Assembly: GCA_002402725.1 (NCBI GenBank)
Contig: DHGL01000030.1
Span: 5,370 to 31,668, forward strand
DNA length: 26,299 nucleotides
DNA from: Anaerolineaceae bacterium UBA4799
GTDB lineage: Bacteria > Chloroflexota > Anaerolineae > Anaerolineales > Anaerolineaceae
Direction: 5' to 3'
The notes below the pieces were generated by a model that was given only the letters and a program-made list of their open reading frames with translations, was not told the DNA's origin and did not search any database. The translations under genes were made by a program, and so were the position numbers. Below, one piece after another: positions 8,982 through 16,637 of the stretch (position 1 is its first letter; each line of letters starts with the position of its first letter).

Positions 8982-8990
8982 CCTTAAAAG

Positions 8991-10928
8991 ATGAATCCAA
9001 TTGAAAAACCCGTAAATATTTTTGAACAATCCTCCAGCATCACGCACGAAAATAAACTGCAAACCTGGCTCATCGGTCGCCCTCTTGCGACGGCCGACGC
9101 GCCGCATCAAACCATCGGCAAACTGGTCGGTCTGGCGGTCTTTGCTTCAGACGCGTTATCCTCGACGGCTTATGCCACCCAGGAAATCATGATCATCCTG
9201 GCGGTAGCCGGTAGCATGGCGTTCCGGTATGTCTTTCCCATTTCCGTTGTGATTGTGCTGCTCATGGCGGTTGTCACCTTTTCATATGAGCAGACGATTT
9301 CCGCGTACCCAGGAGGTGGAGGCGCCTATATTGTTGCCAGGGATAACCTGGGGGAAATCCCGGCGTTAACCGCAGGCGCTGCTTTGTTAACGGATTATGT
9401 GCTCACGGTCGCGGTCTCCATTTCTTCAGGCGTGGCGCAAATTGTTTCCGCCTTTCCCGCGCTGTTCCAGTACAGGGTAACCATCGCCGTGGCGTTGATC
9501 CTGTTTGTGATGCTGGTCAATTTACGCGGCGTTAAAGAATCCGGGGTGCTGTTCGCTATTCCCACTTACTTTTTTGTGGTGGCGATGTTCATCACGGTGA
9601 TCATGGGATTGGTGCGCTATCTTTCCGGTTCACTGGGAACAGTGGTCAATCCGCCCTTGATGGAGGCGGAAGGACCTCTGGCGCTGGTCACCCCGTTCCT
9701 GCTGCTGCATGCCTTTTCAAGCGGTACTTCTGCGCTGACGGGTATCGAAGCAATATCCAACGGCATCACCGCTTTTAAAGAGCCCAGGACGAAAAATGCG
9801 GGTAAAACCTTAATCTACATGGCGTTGATACTTGCATCCCTCTTCCTGAGTATCTCTTTCTTATCCAGCCGCATCGGCGTCATTCCCTCTGAAGTTGAAA
9901 CGGTAATTTCGCAACTGGTGCGTACAGTGTTCAATGGGCAGGGGTTGCCTTACCTGGTAACCATCAGCGCCACGGCAGTAATCCTCATCATGGCTGCCAA
10001 CACGGCCTTCGCGGATTTTCCGCGCTTGAGCGCCCTGCAGGCATCCGATGGTTTCATGCCGCGCCAGTTGACTTTTAGAGGCAGCCGCCTGGTGTATTCG
10101 AGCGGTATCGTCTTATTGGCTGTGATCGCTTCTTTACTGGTGATCGGTTTTCAAGCCAGTGTTACCAACCTGATTCCCTTGTATGCGATCGGGGTTTTTC
10201 TGTCATTCACGCTTTCACAAACGGGTATGGCGCGGCGCTGGTGGAAGTCCGGGCATCTTTCACCTGAAGTAGAAATCATTGAGCGCGGATCCATTCTTAA
10301 GCATGATAAGGGATGGGTATATAAGATGATCATCAACGGTGTCGGCGCGGCCAGCACTGCGGTTGTGGCGGTCATTTTTGCCATCACTAAATTCCGCGAA
10401 GGCGCCTGGGTGATCATAATCGTGATTCCGACGCTGGTATTCATCTTCATGCAAATACACCGCCACTATAAAAAACTGGCAGACCAGCTCTCATTGGAAA
10501 ATCCGCACATTAACCGCAACATTTCCCGCAATCGCGTGATCATGCCCATCAGCGGGGTGCATAACGGTACCCTGGCGGGTCTGCATTTCGCTAAATCCTT
10601 ATCTGATGATGTGACTGTGCTGCACGTCTCCATTGACCCAGCAGAGACAGCTAAAGTGAAGAGCAGATGGGAGAGTTGGGGAGAGGGTTACCGACTGGTG
10701 ATACTTGAATCTCCTTACCGCTTGTTCCTCGAACCGTTGCTGGAGTACATCGACAAGATATCGTTGATTCTGGCGCCTAACGAGATCATTACCCTGGTTG
10801 TCCCGCAATTTGTTCCCCGTCATTGGTGGGTCAAGATACTGCATATGCGTACCGCGGAGACGCTGCGGAAAGCGCTGCTGCACCGCAAGAAGATCGTGAT
10901 CACCGAAGTGCCCTACCAGGTGGAATAG
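8991..10928 (+). CDS. KimA-like high-affinity potassium/proton symporter, APC superfamily
   Basis: This 645-residue protein resembles KimA (YdaO) of Bacillus subtilis along most of its length. About 12 transmembrane helices (roughly residues 45-490) are followed by a cytoplasmic domain of about 150 residues. The first helix has SDALSSTAYATQ, where Asp54 and Tyr61 match the KimA residues known to line the potassium site (Asp36 and Tyr43). YPGGGGAYIVARDNLGE, DYVLTVAVSISSG, SSGTSALTGIEAISNGI and NLIPLYAIGVFLSFTLSQTGM are also close to KimA. Many such proteins are annotated as amino-acid permeases, so the substrate is inferred. Its place directly behind a KdpD/KdpE-like pair supports potassium. 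Translation starts at ATG after a weak GAGAG. The leader holds a possible RNA switch but no recognisable c-di-AMP riboswitch. Confidence 0.85.
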   Translation: MNPIEKPVNIFEQSSSITHENKLQTWLIGRPLATADAPHQTIGKLVGLAVFASDALSSTAYATQEIMIILAVAGSMAFRYVFPISVVIVLLMAVVTFSYEQTISAYPGGGGAYIVARDNLGEIPALTAGAALLTDYVLTVAVSISSGVAQIVSAFPALFQYRVTIAVALILFVMLVNLRGVKESGVLFAIPTYFFVVAMFITVIMGLVRYLSGSLGTVVNPPLMEAEGPLALVTPFLLLHAFSSGTSALTGIEAISNGITAFKEPRTKNAGKTLIYMALILASLFLSISFLSSRIGVIPSEVETVISQLVRTVFNGQGLPYLVTISATAVILIMAANTAFADFPRLSALQASDGFMPRQLTFRGSRLVYSSGIVLLAVIASLLVIGFQASVTNLIPLYAIGVFLSFTLSQTGMARRWWKSGHLSPEVEIIERGSILKHDKGWVYKMIINGVGAASTAVVAVIFAITKFREGAWVIIIVIPTLVFIFMQIHRHYKKLADQLSLENPHINRNISRNRVIMPISGVHNGTLAGLHFAKSLSDDVTVLHVSIDPAETAKVKSRWESWGEGYRLVILESPYRLFLEPLLEYIDKISLILAPNEIITLVVPQFVPRHWWVKILHMRTAETLRKALLHRKKIVITEVPYQVE

Positions 10929-10991
10929 GCGGTCAGGAGTCACATCAAAAATGATTGGTAAATATCGGGAGCCAGTCTTTTCTTGTTCGTG

Positions 10992-11020
10992 TTGACCATC
11001 CGGTGATTAACCCTTAAAAT
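10992..11020 (+). promoter_or_regulatory. Sigma-70-type promoter of kamA
   Basis: TTGACC (10992-10997), a 17-base spacer and TAAAAT (11015-11020) predict a start near 11027. That leaves a leader of about 36 bases containing GAGGAGG at 11052-11058, four bases before the ATG. Confidence 0.72.
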
Positions 11021-11062
11021 GAACTTGATAAGGTTCAATCTATCCTGTGTTGAGGAGGATGC

Positions 11063-12406
11063 ATGACCCCCACCCCCTTCGTTTCAAAACGCGCACCATT
11101 TTTCAAAGACGTACCTGATGAGCAGTGGAACGACTGGCGCTGGCAACTGAGCCGGCGCTTGAACTCCATCGAGGATTTTGAGAAGATCTTCCCGCTCACT
11201 AACAGCGAGCGCAAGGCCCTCAGCAGCAGCGGTCTTTTCCGCGTGGATGTGACCCCATATTTTGTCTCATTGATCAATCCCGATGACCCGAATGACCCCA
11301 TCCGCAGGCAGATCATCCCCACCGCTGGCGAGATTAACGCCTTTACTGGTATGATGGAAGATTCTTTGTCAGAGGACCGCCACTCGCCGGTGCCCGGGCT
11401 GGTACACCGCTATCCAGACCGGGTGCTGATGCTGGTGACCACGCAGTGCGCCTCTTACTGCCGCTACTGCACACGCGCGCGCATTGTGGGCGACCCAAAC
11501 CAGACCTTCTCGCGCAGTGAGTTTGACGCGCAAATCGAGTATCTCAAGAATACCCCGCAGGTACGCGATGTGCTGCTTTCAGGCGGCGACCCGCTCACCC
11601 TGGCGCCCAAACTGCTGGAAGAACTGCTCACCCGCCTGCGCGAAATCCCGCATATCGAGGTGCTGCGCATTGGCTCACGCGTGCCGGTCTTCATGCCCAT
11701 GCGCGTTACCGATGAACTGACCAATATGCTGCAGCGCTTCCACCCGCTGTGGCTGAACATTCACGTCAACCATCCCAACGAGATTTCTCTTGAACTGGCG
11801 CAGGCAGCCGACCGGCTGACGCGTGCCGGTATCCCGCTGGGCAATCAATCCGTGTTGCTGGCGGGCGTGAACGACTGCGTGCATATTCAGCGCGACCTGG
11901 TGCAAAAACTGGTGCGCATCCGCGTGCGCCCCTACTATCTCTACCAGTGTGACCTGGTGGAAGGCGCCGGTCACTTCCGTACACCGGTGGCCAAAGGGAT
12001 TGAAATCATCGAGGGGTTGAGAGGTCACACTTCCGGGTTCGCTGTACCCACTTATGTGGTAGATGCCCCAGGAGGCGGCGGTAAAATCCCCGTGATGCCC
12101 AATTATCACATCAGTTCCTCCGACCACAAGATCATTCTGCGCAACTACGAGGGATACATCACTACTTACGAAGAGCCGCAGGACTATAAGGCGCATGATC
12201 CGAAGACCTGCGCCTATTGCCAGAACAAACGCGGCGAACCGGGTCAATCCGGCGTGAGCGGTCTGCTGGATGGCGAGGGCTTTGCCATCAAACCGGAAAA
12301 CTTTGACCTGCTGCACAACCGCGGCGGGGGCATGCACCGTTTACAGGCGGATTCAACCAAATGGAAACCGTTGGGGATTGGGGAAAACCCGGAGAATGGA
12401 GAATAG
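11063..12406 (+). CDS. kamA: L-lysine 2,3-aminomutase (radical SAM, PLP-dependent)
   Basis: KamA interconverts L-lysine and L-beta-lysine with a [4Fe-4S] cluster, SAM and pyridoxal phosphate. The 447 residues align in pattern with the clostridial enzyme. The cluster-binding CASYCRYC has Cys129, Cys133 and Cys136. VVDAPGGGGK provides the PLP-binding Lys341 and Asp334, and YQCDLVEGAGHFRTP provides Asp297. These two aspartates correspond to Asp330 and Asp293 of the Clostridium subterminale enzyme, which hold the lysine side-chain amine, so lysine is favoured over glutamate. Cys272 and the C-terminal CAYC (383-386) fit the structural zinc site. The last codons (ENPENGE) lie inside a heptamer-repeat tract. 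No beta-lysine acetyltransferase (ablB) or lysine-fermentation genes are adjacent, so the fate of beta-lysine (osmolyte, catabolism or other use) is unknown. Confidence 0.93.
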   Translation: MTPTPFVSKRAPFFKDVPDEQWNDWRWQLSRRLNSIEDFEKIFPLTNSERKALSSSGLFRVDVTPYFVSLINPDDPNDPIRRQIIPTAGEINAFTGMMEDSLSEDRHSPVPGLVHRYPDRVLMLVTTQCASYCRYCTRARIVGDPNQTFSRSEFDAQIEYLKNTPQVRDVLLSGGDPLTLAPKLLEELLTRLREIPHIEVLRIGSRVPVFMPMRVTDELTNMLQRFHPLWLNIHVNHPNEISLELAQAADRLTRAGIPLGNQSVLLAGVNDCVHIQRDLVQKLVRIRVRPYYLYQCDLVEGAGHFRTPVAKGIEIIEGLRGHTSGFAVPTYVVDAPGGGGKIPVMPNYHISSSDHKIILRNYEGYITTYEEPQDYKAHDPKTCAYCQNKRGEPGQSGVSGLLDGEGFAIKPENFDLLHNRGGGMHRLQADSTKWKPLGIGENPENGE

Positions 12407-12420
12407 AGATTAGAGATTAG
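12391..12420 (+). repeat. Heptamer tandem repeat tract at the end of kamA (left arm)
   Basis: Four consecutive heptamers read GGAGAAT, GGAGAAT, AGAGATT and AGAGATT, followed by AG. The tract covers the last five kamA codons including its stop. A related tract in the opposite orientation lies at 12926-12955, beyond the four-helix-bundle gene. Confidence 0.8.
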
Positions 12421-12456
12421 TAAAAACCTGATTAATGATTGAGAAACTTGATTGAG

Positions 12457-12855
12457 ATGAGCAGCAGCGGACTGAAGAGACTACACGTTTGGGTCCAGGC
12501 GAAAGACCTGACCCTGGATATATATAAGAAAATTCTCCCGAGCCTGCCAGCTGAAGAAAAGTGGGGGCTTTCTAATCAACTAAGGCGTTCATCCATCAGC
12601 ATTTCTACGAATATTGCGGAGGGATATGGCAGGTTCTATTTCCAGGCGAATGTTCAGTTTTGTTACAATGCACGGGGATCTCTAGAGGAAACGATTAGTC
12701 TCATAATACTCGCAACAGAATTAGGTTTTATTCCACAAGAAATGAGCGATCCTCTAATAAAGAAAGCGGATGAGCTTGTTATTCAACTCAATGCATATAT
12801 CTCGTTTCTAAAGACTTCTAAGAAAAATGAACAGGAAGACTATTCACAAAAGTAA
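12457..12855 (+). CDS. Four-helix-bundle protein, 23S rRNA intervening-sequence (IVP/S23) family
   Basis: This predicted protein has 132 residues and is almost entirely helical. It carries the family's signature segments: LHVWVQAKDLTLDIYK near the start, LRRSSISISTNIAEGYGR in the middle and ARGSLEETISLIILA after it. Members were first found encoded inside 23S rRNA intervening sequences, but many are free-standing, as here. Their biochemical role is unknown; they form pentamers of four-helix bundles in the known structures. I chose the ATG at 12457 rather than a TTG at 12439 because family members usually begin shortly before the VWxxA segment; neither start has a good Shine-Dalgarno sequence. 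The gene looks more AT-rich than its neighbours and is framed by inverted heptamer tracts, which suggests that it arrived as a mobile cassette. Confidence 0.85.
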   Translation: MSSSGLKRLHVWVQAKDLTLDIYKKILPSLPAEEKWGLSNQLRRSSISISTNIAEGYGRFYFQANVQFCYNARGSLEETISLIILATELGFIPQEMSDPLIKKADELVIQLNAYISFLKTSKKNEQEDYSQK

Positions 12856-12908
12856 ATACGTGAGAAGATTGGTGAGGATTATGACTCGTACTTGTCGAAC
12901 ATAGTTGA

Positions 12909-12955
12909 GGAGAATAATTGAGACGATTCTCCGCTCTCTATTCTCTACTCTCTAT
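12909..12955 (-). repeat. Inverted heptamer tract with hairpin (right arm)
   Basis: On the plus strand 12926-12953 reads ATTCTCC, GCTCTCT, ATTCTCT, ACTCTCT. On the minus strand these become AGAGAGT, AGAGAAT, AGAGAGC, GGAGAAT, the same family as the tract at 12391-12420. A single GGAGAAT at 12909-12915 forms a 7-bp hairpin with ATTCTCC at 12926-12932. The tract ends just before the ribosome-binding site of the aldo/keto reductase gene. Confidence 0.75.
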
Positions 12956-12968
12956 CTGAGGAGGTTTC

Positions 12969-13928
12969 ATGCACTATCGCAGGTTAGGCCAATCCGGTTT
13001 GAAAGTCAGCGAGATTTCGCTGGGCACGTGGGTTACTTTTGGCAACCAGATCGATGAAAACACCGCCATCAGCCTCATCAAGGAGGCATTTGACCAGGGC
13101 ATCAATTATTTTGACAATGCCGATATGTACGCCAACGGGCAGGCGGAACTGGTGATGGGCAAGGCCATCGCCGACATGCCGCGTGAGGAGCTGGTAATCT
13201 CGAGCAAGGTCTTCTGGCCGACGATGAAAGGCCCCAACGGGCGCGGGCTTTCACGCAAGCATATCAGCGAATCGATTAACGCCAGCCTCAAGCGCCTGGG
13301 CACCGAGTACGTGGACCTGTACTTCTGCCACCGCTTCGACCCTGATACCCCGGTGGAGGAGGTGGTGCGCACCATGACCGACCTGGTGCATCAGGGGAAG
13401 ATCCTGTATTGGGGCACCTCGGAGTGGGAAGCCAGCCAGATCATGCAGGCGTACGGCACCGCGCGGCAGTTCGGACTCATCCCGCCCACTATGGACCAGC
13501 CGCAGTACAACATCTTCCACCGCAAGCGCGTGGAGGATGAGGTGATGCCGGTAACACGTGAACTTGGGCTGGGTCTCACCACCTTTTCACCACTTTACCA
13601 CGGTGTGCTTTCAGGCAAGTATAACAACGGTATCCCCAAGGGCAGCCGTGCTTCGCTGGAGGATTATGGTTGGATACGTGACCGCATCACCCCAGAACGC
13701 ATCGAGATTGTCAAATGTCTCACCGGGGTGGCCAATGACCTGGATATCACACCGGCGCAGCTGGCCATCGCCTGGGTGCTGCGGCGCAAAGAGGTCTCTT
13801 CCGTCATCACCGGCGCGACCAGGCTTGAGCAGCTGGATGAAAACCTGGGGGCTTCCGAAGCCTATGAAAAGCTCACCGAGCTGGATATTGACCGCATCTT
13901 CGCCTGTTTGGGTGCTTACCAGGAATAA
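12969..13928 (+). CDS. Aldo/keto reductase, Kv channel beta-subunit-like (AKR6-type)
   Basis: This NADPH-dependent carbonyl reductase has 319 residues, a typical length for a TIM-barrel aldo/keto reductase. The catalytic tetrad is visible as Asp49 and Tyr54 (DNADMYANG), Lys80 (ISSKVFW) and His121 (CHRFDPDTP). GRGLSRKHISESINASLKRLGTEYVD, YWGTSEW, FSPLYHGVLSGKYNNGIP and LAIAWVLRRKEVSSVITGA follow the pattern of the Kv-beta branch closely. The natural substrate cannot be told from sequence. GAGGAGG, visible a few bases before the ATG, is a strong ribosome-binding site. The gene follows the four-helix-bundle cassette and is closed by a terminator shared with pheT. Confidence 0.92.
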   Translation: MHYRRLGQSGLKVSEISLGTWVTFGNQIDENTAISLIKEAFDQGINYFDNADMYANGQAELVMGKAIADMPREELVISSKVFWPTMKGPNGRGLSRKHISESINASLKRLGTEYVDLYFCHRFDPDTPVEEVVRTMTDLVHQGKILYWGTSEWEASQIMQAYGTARQFGLIPPTMDQPQYNIFHRKRVEDEVMPVTRELGLGLTTFSPLYHGVLSGKYNNGIPKGSRASLEDYGWIRDRITPERIEIVKCLTGVANDLDITPAQLAIAWVLRRKEVSSVITGATRLEQLDENLGASEAYEKLTELDIDRIFACLGAYQE

Positions 13929-13959
13929 GTATTGAGTTAGAAAAGCCGGTAAGTTCATA

Positions 13960-13990
13960 TAAAAAAGGATGGGTTTTTCTCCCATCCTTT
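13960..13990. terminator. Bidirectional terminator between the aldo/keto reductase gene and pheT
   Basis: AAAGGATGGG (13964-13973) and CCCATCCTTT (13981-13990) form a perfect 10-bp stem with a 7-base loop. On the minus strand the stem is followed by TTTTTT from the A-run at 13961-13966, making it strong for pheST. On the plus strand the T content is weaker but adequate. It lies between convergent genes. Confidence 0.85.
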
Positions 13991-14010
13991 ATGCTTTAGA
14001 ACCGCAAGCA

Positions 14011-16551
14011 TTAACTTCTTAGTTTTGCCCCCAGTTCCTGCTCCAACCGCTTGATGATGCGGTTGCGCACCTGGGCGGCTTCTTTATCGGTCAATGTTCG
14101 ATCCGCTGCCTGGTAGGTGAGATGGTAGGCAAGGCTCTTTTTGCCGCTGCCGATTTGCCCCCCGCGGAACACATCGAAGAGCTGCAGGTCAGCAAGCAGC
14201 TTACCACCGCATTGCCAGATGTGCGTGGTCACGTCAGCCGCCGGGATGGTCTCATCCAGCACAAAGGCCAGATCCTCCACCACAGCCGGGAAGTCGGGGA
14301 CATCTATGGTATGGTGCAGCTCTGGGATGAGTTCGACCAGCAGGTCCATATCCAGGTCTGCTGCCATGACCGGGTATTTGAATGTATCACCCCAATCATA
14401 GCGTTCGCGCACCGCGGGATGGATTTCTCCGCACACGCCTAGCTGCCTTTCGCCGGTGCGGATGATGGCGCACTTTCCGGGATGGAATCCCGGGTGTTCA
14501 CCCTGGCTGAACTTTACCTCGCCGATGTGCAGCCCTTCCAGCAGGTCTTCAAGAATGCCTTTGAGGTCAAAAAAGTCCATTGCCCCGCTATCCGCCGGCT
14601 GCCAGCCCTGCGGGTTGCGTTGCCCGGCGAGCAAGATGCCCAGCCTGGTTAACTCGTCCGGCAGGCCAGATGGGTCTTCGGAGTGAAAGAAAACGGGACC
14701 GATTTCAAAGAAAGCCAGGGATGAGCGCTGGCGCGAATTGCGCTCAGCGGTATCCAACAGACTGGCCAGCACGCTGTGGCGTAGAAATGCCTTTTCATAC
14801 GCCAGCGGATTGCTGATGCGCAGGTAGGGTTTATTGTCAACTTCCGCGCTTTTGGGCAGGCGGCGACCTTCCTTCTCAGGCGTTGTCCAGCGGTAATTGA
14901 TGACTTCCTGGAGCCCCAGCGCAACCAGCAGGTCGCGCGTGAGGTCGGTCTTCTTGAGGCGAAGGTTCCCCTGCTGCACTGGCAGGCGGTCGCTGATGCG
15001 GGTTTCGGGGATATTGTCATACCCGTGCACCCGGGCGATTTCTTCTATCAAGTCAGCCTTGCCGGTGATGGCGCTGCCTATATCCAGGCGGTGGTCCGGG
15101 CTGGTGGCGCGCAGCACATCGCCTTCAATTTGGATCTTGAACTCCAAACGCGAGAGCAATTCGGCGATGCGCGTCAGGCTGAGTTCAAGCCCTAGCCAGC
15201 GTTTCACATCGCGCGGGGTGATTTCCACCTCGGGTGAAGCCGGCGGCTGTGGGTAAGCGTCCACCAGCAGCGGGTCAACCGCGCCATCAGCCAAACGCGC
15301 CATCAGCTCCAGACCGCGCCTGACGCCGGTTTCTGCCATAGCGGGGTGCACGCCGCGGGTGAAGCGATAGGAGGCTTCTGAAGGCAGATTCTGGGCTTTG
15401 GCCGTGCGGCGGATGCGAATCATGTTCCAGGCCGCGCCTTCCAGCAGGATGTTGCGTGTATTGATGGTCACTTCAGATTCCAACCCGCCCATCACACCGG
15501 CGAGCGAGAGGATGCCGGCTTCATCACACACCAGGATGGTGCCTTCGTCCAGCGTCCTTTCCACGCCGTCAAGGGTGGTGAGCTTTTCTCCCTTGCGCGC
15601 GGCGCGGGTGATGATCTTCACCTGTTTGCCGGCGGCGCGCCTGGTGAGCACATCATAATCAAAAGCGTGCAGCGGTTCTCCCAATTCCAGCATGGCGTAA
15701 TTGGTGGCGTCCACGATGTTGCTGATGGGTCGCATGCCCGCCAGTTTGAGGCGTTGCTGCACCCACAATGGGCTGGGTTGCAACTTCACGTCACGAATCA
15801 GCCCCAGCACGAAACGGGGATTGAGGGTTGGATCGGTGATTTCCATGGCTGCGAAATCAGCGCTACCAATCTCGGGCGGGGGTGAAAAGTGCGGGGTTTT
15901 GAGCGTTTTGCCAGTAATGGCGGCGATCTCGCGTGCCAGACCGAGCATGCTGGCGCAGCGCGCGAAACTGGGCAGCAGGTTGATATCGAGCACCGCGTCT
16001 CCCAGCAGCGCCACCAGCGGCGTGCCCGCAATAGCCGTGGAATCAAGGAACATGATTCCCTCGTGCTCATCAGAAATTCCCAGCTCCTTCTCAGAACAGA
16101 TCATCGAATAGGATTCAATCCCGCGGATTTTGGTGCGTTTCAGCGTGGTGAGCACATCACCTTCCTGGTGGCCGTCGTAAAGCTGCGCGCCTTCCCTGGC
16201 GTATGCCACCTTGAGTGGCTGCGGTAGCAAGCCTTTCCCTTTGTACTCAAAGAGGTTGGGCGCGCCGGTGAGCACGATATGCTCCTGAAGACCATCCTCC
16301 AGGCGGCAGAGCACCAGGCGGTCAGCATTGGGGTGCGGCATCACTTCGGTTACCGCCGCAGCCACGATTTTTTCACGGTCCCAGGGTAGACCGCTCACTT
16401 TGGCGGTCGTGCTGCCGGCCGGCGGCAGTGGCATGCCGATAATATGGATGCCTTCTACCTCCATGCCCGCCATGGTCATCTGGTGTGCCAGTTCCGCCAC
16501 CGGCAGGTCAATTTCAACGAAGTCTTTCAACCAGGATAAGGGTGCTTTCAT
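14011..16551 (-). CDS. pheT: Phenylalanyl-tRNA synthetase beta subunit
   Basis: PheT is the large subunit of the heterotetrameric enzyme that charges tRNA-Phe; it contributes editing and tRNA binding. The 846 residues are somewhat longer than the common 790-800. The N-terminus MKAPLSWLKDFVEIDLP is typical. An EMAP/tRNA-binding-like domain (about 60-170, including VMPHPNADRLVLCRLEDG) follows. Next come the B3/B4 editing region, with SEASYRFTRGVHP near its end, and the B5 DNA-binding-like domain (EITPRDVKRWLGLELS). The catalytic-like core contains RHSVLASLLDTAERN, and a C-terminal anticodon-binding fold has FPAVVEDLAFVLDE and SLAYHLTYQAADRTLTD. GGAGA precedes the ATG. It follows pheS after an 86-base spacer holding a repeat hairpin. 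Confidence 0.96.
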   Translation of the reverse strand: MKAPLSWLKDFVEIDLPVAELAHQMTMAGMEVEGIHIIGMPLPPAGSTTAKVSGLPWDREKIVAAAVTEVMPHPNADRLVLCRLEDGLQEHIVLTGAPNLFEYKGKGLLPQPLKVAYAREGAQLYDGHQEGDVLTTLKRTKIRGIESYSMICSEKELGISDEHEGIMFLDSTAIAGTPLVALLGDAVLDINLLPSFARCASMLGLAREIAAITGKTLKTPHFSPPPEIGSADFAAMEITDPTLNPRFVLGLIRDVKLQPSPLWVQQRLKLAGMRPISNIVDATNYAMLELGEPLHAFDYDVLTRRAAGKQVKIITRAARKGEKLTTLDGVERTLDEGTILVCDEAGILSLAGVMGGLESEVTINTRNILLEGAAWNMIRIRRTAKAQNLPSEASYRFTRGVHPAMAETGVRRGLELMARLADGAVDPLLVDAYPQPPASPEVEITPRDVKRWLGLELSLTRIAELLSRLEFKIQIEGDVLRATSPDHRLDIGSAITGKADLIEEIARVHGYDNIPETRISDRLPVQQGNLRLKKTDLTRDLLVALGLQEVINYRWTTPEKEGRRLPKSAEVDNKPYLRISNPLAYEKAFLRHSVLASLLDTAERNSRQRSSLAFFEIGPVFFHSEDPSGLPDELTRLGILLAGQRNPQGWQPADSGAMDFFDLKGILEDLLEGLHIGEVKFSQGEHPGFHPGKCAIIRTGERQLGVCGEIHPAVRERYDWGDTFKYPVMAADLDMDLLVELIPELHHTIDVPDFPAVVEDLAFVLDETIPAADVTTHIWQCGGKLLADLQLFDVFRGGQIGSGKKSLAYHLTYQAADRTLTDKEAAQVRNRIIKRLEQELGAKLRS

Positions 16552-16568
16552 GTGTTTTCTCCAAGTGA

Positions 16569-16637
16569 AGTGATTAGTGATTTGTTCTCAGGAATTGGCT
16601 TTCCTGTTCCCAAATCACTGGTCACTGATTACTGATC
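16569..16637 (-). repeat. Inverted heptamer-repeat hairpin between pheS and pheT
   Basis: AGTGATTAGTGATTTG (16569-16584) and CAAATCACTGGTCACT (16611-16626) match as inverted repeats at 14 of 16 positions around a 26-base spacer, which itself contains AGGAA/TTCCT. On the minus strand the right arm is a heptamer array: GATCAGT, AATCAGT, GACCAGT (16637-16617). The left arm is AATCACT twice. The tract begins at the last base pairs of pheS and no T-run follows. Its motif differs from the heptamers near kamA, but the design is the same. Confidence 0.75.

Noticed and set aside
8858..8990. c-di-AMP (ydaO) riboswitch before the KimA-like gene
   Set aside because: Expected by analogy with Bacillus, but the 133-base AT-rich gap is too short and lacks the conserved GC-rich paired core.
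11675..12337. 220-codon open frame on the minus strand opposite kamA
   Set aside because: Antisense shadow of kamA, with His/Gln/Val-rich composition and no family resemblance.
12439..12456. TTG start for the four-helix-bundle protein
   Set aside because: It adds six residues before the usual family N-terminus and has no better ribosome-binding site than the ATG at 12457.
12969..13928. Functional link between the Kv-beta-like reductase and the potassium transporter genes
   Set aside because: The resemblance to potassium-channel beta subunits is a family trait of these reductases; the genes are separated by kamA and its own promoter, so proximity alone is not evidence.
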